A stretch of DNA of 64,000 nucleotides from Blepharisma stoltei. Lineage: Eukaryota; Ciliophora; Heterotrichea; Heterotrichida; Blepharismidae. Of the stretch, positions 42,390 to 54,120 are shown in pieces. The DNA lies in the NCBI GenBank assembly GCA_914767885.1, contig CAJZBQ010000029.1, positions 62,001-126,000 of the forward strand. The letters are read 5' to 3'. The first letter of the stretch is position 1; each line of letters opens with the position of its first letter. The notes beneath the pieces are model-generated. The model saw nothing but the letters and a program-made list of their open reading frames with translations, made no database searches and was not told where the DNA came from. The translations under genes were made by a program, and so were the position numbers.

Positions 42390-43313
42390 TTAGAAAAATG
42401 TCCTTGGCTTGTCAAAAAACTCTTGTGAAAGGCCTAGCCGTCCAAGGAGGCCTTGTGAGGAAGGAGGCTGGATGTGGTCTTCGTAGCGCTTAACGGCTTT
42501 TTGAACAAGGTTCTGAGTTTTTATTACTGATTTGCGTCTTTGCTCGAGAGATTTTATTTTCCCATGAATTAAGTGGATTTTTGCATCAGTTTCTTCTATA
42601 AATATTTCAACTTTACTTTCAATTTTGGAAATTCTCATTGTAAGAGCGTTGATGAACTAATTAAGGATTACCTCAATTGCTGTCCTTATCATTATGCTTG
42701 AGTCTTCGATCTCATTGTGATATGGACTTTCAGAAGCAAGGTTAAGCTGACTTTCTGTTTCGCTTCTTTTCATTGTTTGCATGGCATCTTCTTCAACTTT
42801 TTCTTCAACAATTATTTCTTCCTGGAAATTTAAATTTTCAGACGGAATTTCAATAGCTTGTTTTTCTGCTAATTTCTGCTGTAATTCTTCTGATTCTTGG
42901 CTCGTCATGCTGCCAACTCTTCTCGGTCTCTGTTGAAATCTCAACAACTCTTTATGCTTTTGTTTCACTAATTTTACAATATCAAGCACTATTAAAATCT
43001 TTCTTTCAGCATAATTCAAAGATAAAAATTGATCAACTCTTAAAATTGGAACATAGTTAAATTTATTTCTCAGCAATTTATAGATAGATTCTAGAAATCC
43101 TGCATCATTTTTAGTAGCTAAATCATAGCCCATATCGCTTATGTAATTACTTACAAGATCTGAGTATTCTAAAAATAAGAAATGAATGACAGGAAAAATT
43201 GCTGCTGGATGTCCTTCAGGTAATTCTCGGGTATCTATTGGAGACCTATACTTTATTTTTGATAACTCTGCTTTTAGTCTTTCTCTGTTATTATGCAAAT
43301 TTCCTATTGCCAT
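42390..43313 (-). CDS. CEP44: CEP44-like centriolar protein
   Basis: 302 aa after removing intron 42657-42671. The N-terminal domain matches the CEP44 domain: AELSKIKYRSPID, GHPAAIFPVIHFLFLEYSDLV, then FLESIYKLLRNKFNYVPIL, RVDQFLSLNYAERKI and LVKQKHKELL. The middle is Glu-rich and low complexity; the C-terminus is coiled coil (IESKVEIFIEETDAKIHLI) ending in a short Gly/Leu patch. Metazoan CEP44 acts at the proximal centriole and binds microtubules; a basal-body role is expected in a ciliate. 24 bp separate it from the coiled-coil gene downstream. Confidence 0.9.
42657..42671 (-). other. 15-nt intron in CEP44
   Basis: Minus-strand GTAATCCTTAATTAG. Removal joins RTAIE to FINALTMRISK and extends the protein by its coiled-coil C-terminus. 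Confidence 0.93.
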
Positions 43314-43333
43314 TTATTAAATATTTCTTAATA

Positions 43334-44932
43334 TTAATTGTGCATATCCATTTGTCTCTTGATCGCTTCCTTTAATCTAATTATATGTGAAGAAGGTCCC
43401 AATGAATTTAAAAGTGTAAGCGCCTGTCTATAATTTTCTTTCAATAAATGTGAAGCTATATTTTCATCACTTCTACACAGCTTCACCGCCATTTCTAAAA
43501 TCAGCCTCGTCATTGTTGAGCTTTCCCAATCAGTTTTATTTTTACATCTTTTTGCCTCATCAAAGTTCACCTTAAAAATGCTTGCACATACTTGGTCTTC
43601 TAAATAAGGTTCTAATAAAGTGCAGGCCTTCATATAAAAAAGGAAAGGGTGGGGTGTATCTTTTGCTAACACCCGCCCCTCTGTGAGCGAACGAAACCAT
43701 TGGAAAATTCCTATTTATAAGTAAAAACCCCCTCGGTGTGAGTTATGAAAATATTTTTTTGATATGTAAATGATAATTATTCTAATGAAATCTTTAGATA
43801 TTCTGTTGAATTTTAAACAGCTTGCACTTTAAAACATAAATTTTGTAATTTTTTCCTCCCCAATGAGAATTGGGATTTTTTAAACTTTAAAAAACAAATT
43901 TACTATAAAAAATTTATATATAAATTTTTGTAAACAACAAAATTTAACTCCCTCTATGAGTAATTAAAATTTTTTGGTTCGCTCACTGAGATGGGGGAAT
44001 AAGTTAAACAAAACTTCTGAGATATCTAATGCATCTTCTTTGGTTGAGAGCTCAAAATCTTCACTCATACATTGGATTCCATGCAAGTCAATTATAGGCT
44101 TGATGCTGGGTCGTCCTAGTATGAAAGGATGATCGCACATGGTTTCAAAATCCATCCTTTCTTTTGGGTTTATTTTGAAGATTTTACTTAAAAAATCTAT
44201 GCAAGGCTCTGAAAAGTACTGAGAACTCAAAAAATCTGGATCATTAAGTCTTGTTTTTATGACAGGCAGCAAATCTCCAAAATTTTTAGCTTCAAAAGGC
44301 CGAGCTCCTCTGATTAATTCATATACAATGCATCCTACACTCCATATATCAGCCCTTTCTGTATATCTCTCGCTTTGGTTTTCTCTCAACTTGATCACTT
44401 CAGGAGCCATATATAAAGGAGTTCCCACGTAGCTTTTTGCTAAACTATTCGCACTTATTTGCCTTGCAAGTCCAAAGTCAGCCAATTTAATTTTGGCATC
44501 AGGAGATTTATCAGAGAGGAGAATATTTGCAGGCTTTAAGTCCCTATGAATTATATTATTTGCCTGGAGCACTTTGAGAGCGCTAACTATTTGGCGCAAA
44601 TAAATAATTGTGTGTTCTTCACTTAGATCTCTTAATCCAGAGAGATCACCACCGCTGCAGTATTCAAGCACCAAATAATTATAATTTCTTGTTTCCAGGT
44701 AATCGTATAATTTTACGATATTTTCATGGTCCAAATTTCTCATAATTTGGATCTCTCGGCTTAGTGCTTTCTTTTCTTGAGGTTTTAAAACATTTTGTGC
44801 ACTAATCATTTTAATGGCACGAATTTCGTTTGTATTTAGATCTTTGCCTCGGTAGACAGTCCCAAAAGTACCATTACCAAGCTCTTCTTTCAGCAAGTAA
44901 TGAGATACTTGTTTATAGTTTCGATCGCCCAT
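43334..44932 (-). CDS. ULK/ATG1-like Ser/Thr kinase with MIT-like tail, split by an IES
   Basis: 421 aa after removing 43670-44002. Kinase domain at the N-terminus: GNGTFGTVYRG, Lys in IRAIKMI, HRDLKPANILL, DFGLAR, TPLYMAPEVI. After the kinase and a short linker the rejoined sequence reads DISEVLFNLAKDTPHPFLFYMKACTLLEP-like helices, resembling the MIT-like C-terminal domain of ULK kinases. Without excision the frame ends inside the element after 11 foreign residues. ATG1/ULK kinases start autophagy; other ciliate members act in cilia, so the exact role is open. 20 bp separate it from CEP44. Confidence 0.9.
43670..44002 (-). mobile_element. Family 1 MITE-like IES in the ULK-like kinase
   Basis: TAA occurs at 43667-43669 and 44000-44002. 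Reversed orientation: double terminal word at the left, degenerate hairpin at the right. Excision joins EVLFN to LAKDTPH in frame. Confidence 0.95.
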
Positions 44933-45430
44933 TAAAATATTGGTAAATTTCTTATAAAATGGATCATGAAAATCTGATTCTAATCAGAGAGACCAAGTAA
45001 GAATTGTCTATGAAAGCATAAAAATGGCAAAGAGTTATCGGAAAGCACTTTTTTGGTTCAATTTTTGACGAGGCAGTCAAGAAGAAGCATTTAAAGATGC
45101 AAAAAAATCATCAAATTTATAAAAATTATGTGAGCTGACATAAGGAATTCGCAAAAAATCTCCATATTGCAATGTAAAGAGAAAAAGAGCCTCAATCGTC
45201 TTAATTTTTTTAAAAATTCCATTATTAAACGAAGAAGGATTACTTGAAGATTAAATTGCTCTACCCAAAAAAATACTTAATGTCTGCCATAAACAATTTT
45301 GTGCATAAAATCACACAACATTTGATATATTTAATCTCTTAACCAATAAATTTCTTATCAATTTATCATGAACAAAAGTTCCCTCAAATCTTAAAAATAA
45401 ATTCATCCGCATTTTGCTTGTTTTCAGACA
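44933..45430. promoter_or_regulatory. 498-bp space between divergent genes
   Basis: AT-rich upstream region of the ULK-like kinase (-) and the CUE-type gene (+). No ORF or repeat was recognised; promoters presumably lie here. Confidence 0.35.
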
Positions 45431-46147
45431 ATGGAACAACAAGAAATACAAAATGCTCTAATTAATACAGAAAACAACATAGAGGAAGCTATCCAGCTAT
45501 TAAGTAATCTTTCAATTTCTACATCACAAGACCTTGCCTATCGTTATGCTCAGGAGCTGATAACTAGGTTTGATTCTAATACTTCCCGAGAAGATGCCAT
45601 TTCAATTACGTCACAGATGTTCAATGCATTTTATGAGGAGAAAACAAAGCAAAATTTCTCAATAGGACCAGATGAGACAAATTTAGTCCAGAAACTCGAA
45701 GTTTTATTGCAGGACAATTCGATTTTGAAAAAAGCTGTGGTAAAAATGAAAGAAAAATGTGATCAGGCAGCAAGAATTGAATTGGAAAATCAGCAGCTTA
45801 AGGCGGAGCTTCAGAGAGAAAGAATGACGAACTACGCGCTGAGGGTTCATCTTGAAAATGAAATTGCTAACTCTTTCTCCTTAATTGAGAAAACAAAACT
45901 ATTGGAAAAATCCCTATTTTTGTCAAAATTTACTCCATTCAAGAAAAAATTAATGTACTTGCTATAACGAAATTCCGAGCATATTCAAAGAAATTTAAAT
46001 TTATATATAAACTAAAATTAGATTTAAAATGTAAAAATTTTTTTAAAATAATTTATTCACCATTAAGAGTGAACAGAAAAATCTTGTCAACTCTTATTGG
46101 AGGGCAGTAAAGACAAAAATATAGAAAAAGGCCCAGATGTTTATTAA
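45431..46147 (+). CDS. CUE-type coiled-coil protein
   Basis: 158 aa after removing 45871-46110. The N-terminus looks like a CUE/UBA helix bundle (IQNALINTENNIEEAIQLLS). The second half matches the conserved region of plant CUE-domain proteins: LVQKLEVLLQDNSILKKAV, a coiled coil, MTNYALRVHLENE, then a C-terminus ending GPDVY. The IES lies in the last 20 codons, so excision supplies the natural end (IAKDKNIEKGPDVY). The domain suggests ubiquitin binding; the function is unknown. Confidence 0.85.
45871..46110 (-). mobile_element. Diverged family 1-like IES, 240 bp
   Basis: TAA occurs at 45868-45870 and 46108-46110. The left segment AACAAAACTATTGGAAAAATCCC matches the family 1 spacer in reverse (AACGAAACCATTGGAAAATTCC at 43690), and the right end has GGAGGG before the repeat. 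Terminal words are eroded, so it looks old. Confidence 0.85.
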
Positions 46148-46284
46148 CAGATAAAATTGCATATAAGTGTCTATTGAATTAGTTAATGAATTCACCAGCC
46201 ATCTAGTCTTTAATATCGCTTTTGTAATTAACTAAATTCGAAACCTTAGCTTTATAATTAAAATCTTTATCATAATATATCAAG

Positions 46285-47862
46285 TTAATTTAACTTTGCT
46301 TTAATAAATTCTTTACTAAAAAATGATATGCTCGGTCTATTTCTTCTTTTAGGTGAAAGCTGCATTTTCAAAAACGGGTGATTTATAGCTTGTTCTGGTG
46401 TCAGCCTTTCTTGCGGATCTCATTTTAAAATTGCTGTCAAAAATTCCAGCAAAAGTGGATCCTGGTTTCCAATCATTGTTGATAAAGGCCTTGTATTTGG
46501 GTATCTGATTTTTCCTCTAGAATTTGGGATTAGCTTAGGATTGCCATCATTGTCAAAAAATATTTTTTTTCTTGTCGAAATGTCCATGATTTGTTTAGGA
46601 GGGAGCCCTAATACTTCAATAATTCTATATAGCTGTTCTTGTTCGCTTTCTCCAGGAAACAAAGGATAGCCAGTGTGCAGCTCTGATACAATGCAACCAA
46701 AACTCCACATATCGATGCTTGTACCATAAGGAATTCCTAGCATGATTTCTGGTGCTCTATAAAATCTTGACTGTATATAAGTGTATATTCTTTCACTTTC
46801 CAAGCAAGACGAGCCAAAATCAATAATTTTAATCAATGATTTCGTCGATGTTTTCAATAAAATATTCTCAGGCTTCAAATCACAATGGATAATCGATAAG
46901 GATTTAGAATACTTCAGCCCATTTAAAATTTGTAAAGAAAATCGTTTTACAAGATGCAATGATAACCCTTCAAAAGAATTTAGTTTTAAAAATTCATATA
47001 GGTTCATAGAAAGCAGCTCAAAACTGAGGCATAAGTGTTTTCTAAATGTAAAGCTTTCTTTGATTCGGATTACATTGTAATTGTCTTCTGGATCTTTGGC
47101 TTTGAGTAAATTTAGGATCTTTATTTCAACTAAACCTTGTTTATGGAATCTCTTTTTGTTGCGAATCACTTTTACAGCGACATGCTCATTATTTTTATGG
47201 TCCAAGCATTTTAAAACTTGTCCAAATGTCCCTTTTCCAAGTACACTAACTATTTCATAACGGAAATCAATATGATCTCCAAGCACAACTTGGAAGTCTC
47301 CTTTCTCATTATCATAGCCTCAGTTTAAGTCTCCAATTTTCCCATTGATTTTCCCTGTTTTGCTGCCTAAAAAATAAACTTCTTTATAATCTAAAACTTC
47401 ACTTTGTTCATATTCGGTTAAATTTTCACAAAAATATCTCATAGCATCTTGCCCAGAAATGGGAAATTTAATTTCTCGCTTGGAAGGAGTTGAAATGGAT
47501 TTAAATCCAGATCTTCTGGATCGAATCCTGCTGGTATTGATAATATCTTTTAAAGATGTGGAAATGCTATTAAACGACGTATCAACTGGACGAGCTGTGT
47601 ATGATTCTTCTAAATTCTTGTAAGAAGGAGTAAACATCGTTGAATCTAATTGATTAACTGGGAAGGCTGCAAACTTTGTGCTTAAAGGGTGATTGAAAAT
47701 GCTCTTAGATTGTTTATGGACGTTAGTTAAATCTAAATACAGCTTTTGACGAGGGTTTAGAGGGACTTGCTTATGATAGCTGGATTCTATGCTTGCATGT
47801 GATATTTGATGAGTTTTTTTTATGCGTTGAGTGCGAGGAAATGACAAATTAATATCGGACAT
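46285..47862 (-). CDS. DYRK-family dual-specificity kinase
   Basis: 525 aa, uninterrupted apart from TGA Trp codons. The N-terminal about 150 residues are basic and Ser-rich. The DYRK homology box precedes the kinase: EVLDYKEVYFLGS and GYDNEKGDFQVVLGDHIDFRY. Kinase motifs: GKGTFGQVLK, VAVKVIRNKK, HCDLKPENILL, DFGSSC, activation loop YTYIQSRFYRAPE. The C-lobe ends DPQERLTPEQAINHPFL. DYRKs autophosphorylate the second Tyr of YxY during folding and then act on Ser/Thr. Targets are unknown here. Confidence 0.95.
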
Positions 47863-48274
47863 TCTAATAAATTGAAGTGGACATTTTTAATTCGGAGAAA
47901 TGAAAAGAAACTTATTTAGAATATCTGATATAAACCAATATATGGCGAATTATATCAAGGCACATGAAGAATAGCAAGAAGTGTGCTTTTATAAATAAAA
48001 ATATTATTACAATAATCTTTAATCCAATCATTTCTTTAATTCTTTTGAATTTATTTGCGTGATTATAAAGGTTTTTTTTAGCTCCTCAAGAAATTAATCA
48101 TTTACAAAAAAGTTAGAAATAAAATTAAAAAATGCTGAAAATTCCATCAAATATTATCGAATAATTTAGAAAATTTTTTCCTAGCAACAGATGCTTTGGA
48201 ATTAATTGTGAGTAGTGGAGTTAGGTTTTAATTTTTTAGAGAAATTTTTTCAGCAATATAGTTAGAAACTTATA
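47863..48274. other. 412-bp intergenic region
   Basis: AT-rich; upstream of DYRK and downstream of the transporter. Nothing recognised. Confidence 0.35.
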
Positions 48275-49974
48275 CTAATTATCACTATTTAAGTCATAAT
48301 GGCTGTCTTCAAAAATTCTAAATATCAGAATATAAGCTACCAAAAATCCATGAAAAACTGAAATTAGTAATGAAAGCCACTAAATAATTTTTACCTTTGG
48401 AGCCCAAATAGCATCGTATGGTGACTGCGTCCCTATAATTTGCCTAGCTGCTATATGCATAATTGGTATAAATATAGGAATCAAGAAAAATCCCACCAAT
48501 CTCACATAATCAAGTATGAATGCCTAAATATCATTCACCAAATCATAAAAGAAAAAGGTAAGCCCAATAGAAAATGTTACAGTTAGCCATCTCAATGATA
48601 AATAATCTTGCTTGTCATGCGTTTCTTCATTCCCAGGCCCATAAAACAAAGAAGTGATTGCATTACTCAAACTTATCGCAGAAATAGGGAAATTTGATGC
48701 AATAATCATGCATGGGGAAAGGGCAACTGCATATGCAATTAAATCAGTCCACCATGGCTTTCCAGCTTGCTCCATCCCTGCTGAGTAGTTTCTGTAATCT
48801 TGAGTAAATAATTTATCCACATCAGGAATTGCTAAAGGCGCAATTAATCCTAAAGCTAAATAAAATCCAAAGGCTCCATGTCAAATGACTGTGCATTCTT
48901 GATAGTGTGCAGTTATTTCATCAAAGTTCATATGGTCTAAAAATTTTAAAATAGAGTGGCATTTGATCGAAATCTGATTTTTTTATGGTCAAAAATCTCA
49001 CTATCAAAAATTTTTCAACCAATTTTCCACCAAATTCAAATTGCACGATCATTTTATCTGCACCCAAATCCAACACTTGCACAAAGAATTAAAAATGGTA
49101 TCGTCCATAATCTTTTTTTATTCCCTACATGCTCAACAATGCTTGGTAGCTGAAGTTGATATAAAAATACATAGAAAAAGATTTGGAATCCTTTATATAA
49201 GTCCTCCCAATGTGCAAGAGTTGGCATTTCAAATTTATAGTGGTCATTATCAATATTTTTTTCATCCCCAATTAATTCAAGACATGTGATCGCAACAAGC
49301 ACAATTAATGCCAATTTTAAAAACTGCAAGACCACTTGCCACCATTTTTGCCACTTAAACGAAATCATTGAGAGGAAAAACATAGCCTGAGAAAACATTC
49401 CCAGGTAAATCCAGTAGTCAACCCTGCACAGGTTCCAATATGAGTTTAGGTTGCTGATGCTGCAGGCTGATTGCAGCAAAGGCACATATCTTGTGATTGT
49501 ATCTACAAAGACTTCTGCGTACCATATCAATTCTGCTTGAAAATATGCTATCATACATAGAAGGTAAAGCGTGCCAATAGGTTTTCCAAGTAATACTGAA
49601 GCACATTGGTTTAAATCGTAGCGGAGTCCTGTGATCATAGGAGTTTGCATCAGAGAATCAAGGTGATTTGGCTCTCTTTTACCGAATAGGTTTTCACAAA
49701 TATTGGGCTTGTCAACTGTGTAGCCTTCGCTCTTTAGTCTATCTATTAAATCTACTCTGGCAAGAATTTCGATTACCAATCGGGAGAGATAATAACTGAG
49801 CAGACCATTCAGCCCCAGACAAACTATCGATACTATGTAGCCCATTTTCTGGAAAGCCCAAGGAATGTTTAGGAGGTTTGGGTTAAAAACTGCGTTAATT
49901 GAGTAGATGAGAGCAATATAAATTCCATACCCATTCAGCGGTTCTGTTCTATCAAGACTTCGCTCTTTTACCAT
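48275..49974 (-). CDS. Amino-acid transporter-like membrane protein (AAAP type)
   Basis: 488 aa after removing IES 48871-49073 and introns 48524-48538 and 48380-48394. About ten to eleven hydrophobic segments. The first helix carries YSINAVFNPNLLNIPWAFQKMGY, which resembles the N-terminal helix of SLC36/SLC38-type transporters (G..LxxPxAF). The segment after the IES (FYLALGLIAPLAIPDVD, then SPCMIIASNFPISAISLSNAI) also fits. Substrate and membrane location cannot be told. The C-terminus ends in a hydrophobic stretch, VAYILIFRIFEDSHYDLNSDN. Confidence 0.8.
48380..48394 (-). other. 15-nt intron in the transporter
   Basis: Minus-strand GTAAAAATTATTTAG. Removal joins AIWAPK to WLSLLISVF. Confidence 0.9.
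48524..48538 (-). other. 15-nt intron in the transporter
   Basis: Minus-strand GTGAATGATATTTAG. Removal joins FFFYDL to AFILDYVRL. Confidence 0.9.
48871..49073 (+). mobile_element. Family 3 MITE (203 bp) in the transporter
   Basis: AAATCCAA occurs at 48863-48870 and 49066-49073. The left end GGCTCCATGTCAAATGAC matches 23672 onward, and the right end GCACCC matches the other copy. Excision joins CASVGF to YLALGLIAPL. Confidence 0.92.
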
Positions 49975-50053
49975 TTAAAATAGATTGTTTATTAAATTGG
50001 TGAATTTTAAAATATTAAATTATAGATCAAGATTCAGTCTTCGATTTTGTTGC

Positions 50054-50908
50054 TTAAAGATTGAGCTCTTTAAAAACTTTGAGCCTTTTATTCTTTAACT
50101 TAAATTGATACACTAGTTTATCATGACTAAAGTATCAAGAATCATTATATAAAGTATTTGACACAAAATAGACCATTTCATTTCTAAAAGGACTATCTGC
50201 TTTACAAGAAATTTTTCACTCATAAGGATCTTTTCAGCCACTTTCATATAAATTCCCTTTTGTCTCAATTAAATATGCTTTTTCTTTGTGTTTAAAAATT
50301 AATTTTGCTGATGAATCTGACAAGTTTAAAGGCAAATCCGAATATGAATTGCTATAAATATCGTATAAATAAACAATAGAATTCCCTAGACTTGATACTA
50401 AAATCATGCTGAAAAACTCGCAGCATCAAGAATAATCTGGGATATCAGGAAATGGCGGTAATTTGACTCATCGATTTTCCTTGATGATAAATTTTTCTGG
50501 CCCTTCTCCTGGCTCTCCTGAATAATTAACGCAAAATACATAAACAATTCCATTATGATATACAGAAGACGCCCCATAGCTTGGAAATGTGGACTTTAGT
50601 ATGCGGATTTCCCGATTTTTATCGATAATAAACACAAGTCTTTCTTCAAAATTTTCTTGATTGAAGTCATAACTATAATCCATTGCATTCGTAAAAGCAA
50701 AAAATTCATTATCAGGGAGATTGCAAATGCAAAAATTTTTTAGGGATGTGAATGGAAGATGTAATTCTGATTTTAAGATAGATCCTGCTTTAATATTTGT
50801 GTCTAATAAGTAAAAGGAATTCGAAGAACTTTCGATACTAATGATGCAGCAAATATGAGTTTGCTCAGAGTTAAGAAAATCTTGCTTTGAGGGAAGTAAT
50901 CATTTCAT
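50054..50908 (-). CDS. Kelch-like/beta-propeller-like protein, 284 aa
   Basis: ATG 50908 (MKWLLPSKQ, with TGA as the Trp) to TAA 50054. It contains repeated short beta-strand patterns typical of kelch-type repeats: SFYLLDTNIKAG, SVYHNGIVYVFC, NSIVYLYDIYSNSY, NTLYNDSWYFSHDKLVYQF. The consensus GG pairs of kelch are mostly absent, so assignment is tentative. It stands head-to-head with the RING gene, 36 bp apart. Confidence 0.65.
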
Positions 50909-50944
50909 TTTATTAAAATAATGCTTTTTCTATATATTTAGTGT

Positions 50945-51680
50945 ATGTCTATAAATAAAATAATGGAAGCAGTAAAGGATTATGGAAGGTTCTGTGTAAT
51001 TTGCCAAAACAATTACAATCTCACTACTATTCCTTATGTATTAAAATGTGGGCACACGTTTTGCTATGCATGCGCAAATAAAAATTCATGTTCATCTAAT
51101 ACATCGAATAGGTATGAGTGCCATCTCTGCAGACAGATTAGTAATGATCCGCCTTCAAAAAATTTTGCATTAATAGAAGTATTGAATAATGATGATAGCT
51201 ATGAAGTTACAAAATCAAAAAGCATTGGGTATTGTGCTGATCATGATATGGTTCTAATATTGGACTCATTATATGAACATAGAATACATGATTGATTTTT
51301 GCTTAGCGATCAGAGGGCTCAAGAAATAGCAGAAAAGAAAAAGATTCTGCTTATTGAAAATAGCAAAATACTAGAAAAAGAAATCAGCAATATTAAGATA
51401 GCGCAAAAAAAAAATTGCTGCCATTATAGAAAAAAATAGTCATTTTAATATAAAAATCGAAAAGCTTTCTCAAATTAAAGACAGATTGATAGAAGAAATA
51501 AACAATAAGGCATCAAAATGTGTAAATGAGCTTGTTAAATTATCAAACTTGAAGATTTTAGATAGAATTAATAAGTCTCTTAAGCAGCAATTGAAAGCAG
51601 TTATTGAGAGCCAAAAAAATTACCAAAAAATGTTCGAATCTTTTCGATCTTCTAGTTTAGCATCCAAACTGGGGCTATAA
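50945..51680 (+). CDS. RING-finger protein with coiled coil; 1-nt shift in an A run
   Basis: The N-terminal RING is CVICQNNYNLTTIPYVLKCG, then HTFCYACANKNS...YECHLCRQ. A short second Cys/His patch follows (IGYCADHD), then a coiled coil (QRAQEIAEKKKILLIENSKI...), resembling TRIM-like RING, B-box-remnant and coiled-coil order. At 51408-51417 a run of A shifts the frame by one. After removing one A it continues IAAIIEKNSHFNIKIEKL to TAA 51680. Homopolymer error is the simplest explanation. Likely an E3 ubiquitin ligase. Confidence 0.8.
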
Positions 51681-51774
51681 GAGTAACAAATATATAGACG
51701 CATAAATACTTAGCAATTCTTAAATTATATAATAATTATCACTATAATTTAAATTCGTAGTGATTGGATCTTAC

Positions 51775-53247
51775 CTAAAATTCCCAATTTGAATATCTTG
51801 AAGAAAATAAATTGCTTGGCGCTTCCAAAGAAATTCGACTATTAACCCCTTGCATAAATGATGGTAATGGACAATTAGAATATTTCTCTCTCCCTGAAAG
51901 TTTAGAAAAATCCAAATTAAGCTGTCTCTGTGTTACTAAACTATAATTGACATCATAAGGATCTGGAATATGCTTCAAGTTTTCATCCTTTCTTCCAATT
52001 GATTTATCTAACGAAAATGACTTAATCAGCTTTTTCAAAAAAGGCTCTTTATTTGGTTTATACTCTGGTGCACAATCAGAAACTCTATAAAACTCTTTCC
52101 TTGCAAGTTGCTTCGATATATCTGGCACCGTTACTTTTTTGAATTTTGTACAAATTTCTGGTGATAAATTTTGCTGAACAAATCTTTGCTCATTTACAGA
52201 TATATTATGAAATGATCCTCTCTTCAATTGCTTATTAAATGGAATTGCAGATTGTAAATGGCTATTGCTGAAATTTTTTTCCTTTTTAATTTTGTGTCTA
52301 AACTGCTTTTGAGCAGTTGTCGCTTGTCTTATTTCAATTTTAGTTTTCTTTAGTCTTGGAGATTGTATATGTTTTTGAGTAATTTCAAAGCTCGGGTTAT
52401 AATGGCCACATGGAGGAGCACAATTTTTACCTGAAATATTTCGATAATAGTCTTCACGGGCATCAAACATAAACCCACCCCACCCCACCTACCCCCTATC
52501 ACTCCCCACCACCCCTAATACCCAAACTACCAGTGGACATCGCTTAATTACCATGTTTTAAATCATGAATCCGACTGTATTCTGCTTTAAAATTTGATAA
52601 AAAAAAATAAATAATTAAGCATAATTGCGTATCATAGGTGCATGCAATATCTATAATCGATTTCCCAAGATTAATACATTTTAGCAAATTTAATGTGCTC
52701 AAATAACTTATTTTACATATCAAACACGATATATCTTATTTCAATTTAATATGAAAATATGAGCTAATTTGCTATCCATTTAAAAATTTTGTATATAGTA
52801 GGGATATAAAATAAGGTATTAATATAAGTGTAGACAAGCTACAAAAGGTTTTAAATCGCTTAGAGCGAAAATACTGCAATATCTTATATTTCTTATTATC
52901 AATACTAGATAGCTTGATATTAAGGGTAGTGATAGGGGTGGAGTGAGTTTATGCTTGACCACACGGGTTTGTGCTCGAAAAGCTGGAGATAATTTAGGGA
53001 TCTTTGGCGAATTGTCTTCGCTTACATCGTGAGCCATTTCTTCTTTTTTAATTAGCTCATTTATCATGAGAGATTCTTTTAGATCTTCATCTTCGTCTGG
53101 GGCGAAGCGAAACTGTTTTTGGCGAGATTTTCCACTAACTATTTCATCTCTCTGTCCTAAAATCATAAATCTATCTGCACTGTTTTTTCCTATCCGGGAA
53201 ATCATTTTGGGAGTAAATTTTTGTTTTGGCGTAAATGTATAAGACAT
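51775..53247 (-). CDS. PG-motif-like protein, 330 aa, split by an IES
   Basis: Two ORFs join in frame when 52472-52951 is removed: TRVVKH then MFDAREDYYRN. The N-terminal part is basic then acidic (FTPKQKFTPKM, DEDEDLKESLM). After the junction comes CGHYNPSFEI, reminiscent of PG-x-Y-x-P repeats in axonemal (SHIPPO/STPG) proteins, but only one clear copy is seen. The rest is Lys/Ser-rich and probably disordered. The family is uncertain. Confidence 0.7.
52472..52951. mobile_element. 480-bp TA-bounded IES with C-rich inverted ends
   Basis: TA occurs at 52470-52471 and 52950-52951. The left end AAACCCACCCCACCCC is matched inversely at the right (AAACTCACTCCACCCC). The centre is AT-rich. Excision fuses the two halves of the host gene in frame. 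Confidence 0.92.
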
Positions 53248-53293
53248 CTTACAACTTTTTATAACTTTTTAAAATTGAAATAATATGCAAGCA

Positions 53294-54010
53294 TAATTAA
53301 TGCTGCTTGAGGGTATGAAAGTTTCAGAAGTATCACCAATGGATTTTGCAGAGTTTTACTAGTATATGGTGCAATAGCAAAAGATACATTTAATAATTGT
53401 GAATATTGAATTGACGAAATATATCAAAATACTTCAGCAATGTTGTTATTGATTTGGTCTCTAATCAAGAGATTTAATTGACTCTGGAGAACAAGAGAAG
53501 TGACCTCAGATGAAGCTAGAAAGCTTGCTCAGAGACAAAAATTGGAAGGATTTAAAGAAAATTCGCCAAAAGTGGATTAAATGCTGACTCCCCACCCATC
53601 ATGGAGGGGGTTAAAAAATTTATATATGGAATTTTAAAGAATAATTTTTTTTGAATTTTAAAAAATCCACTTTTTGAAAATTGGAAGGCAAATATTAATT
53701 AATTTTAATTTGAAATTTATGTTTTAAAATGCAATATGTTTAAAATTAAAACAGAGTTAGCTATATATTTCATGATAATAGTTATCACTTATATGCCAAA
53801 ATTTTTTTCCATTAAAAATTTTTTCTATTAAAATATTTTTGTTCGCTCACGGAGGGTGGGTTTTTGGGCAAAAAATAGGGATTTTTCTAATGGTTTTGTT
53901 CGCACACCGAGGAGGGAGTGAGGAAACTTTAATGGATCGCACAAGAGTTCATTTTGAAAGATGGAAATACAGAAAAGAAATAGAGCCTGTTGAGAAAAAA
54001 ATTGAGTTAA
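53294..54010 (+). pseudogene. Decayed Rab-family GTPase
   Basis: A frame without a start reads GYESFRSITNGFCRVLLVYGAIAKDTFNNCEYW, then MLLLIWSLIKRFNW, REVTSDEARKLAQRQ and KENSPKVD then TAA. These align with the Rab switch II (GQERFRSIT), LLVYDI..DTFNN, the NK.D position (lost), REV...EE..A, and the ETSAK position (now KENSPK). After the insertion at 53588-53921, IAQEFILK-like fragments continue with several stops. There is no P-loop. The residues for GTP binding are lost, so it is a dead remnant. Confidence 0.6.
53588..53921 (+). mobile_element. Family 1 MITE in the Rab remnant
   Basis: TGA occurs at 53585-53587 and 53919-53921. The right end has the double word (TTCGCTCACGGAGGGTGGG, then TTCGCACACCGAGG). 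The left hairpin is reduced (CCCCACCCATCATGGAGGGGG), about half of the full version. Confidence 0.85.
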
Positions 54011-54120
54011 GAATTGTAAAGTTCAAGAAAAAGATAAAATGCTGTAGTCTTATAATTATTTATGTCATAAATAATGATAAGTCTATGACGATTTCAATTC
54101 TAATTATGGGATTGTAGGAG

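Noticed and set aside
51405-51420. A real programmed frameshift in the RING gene
   Set aside because: The site is a plain A homopolymer with no slippery-site or structure evidence; sequence error is simpler.
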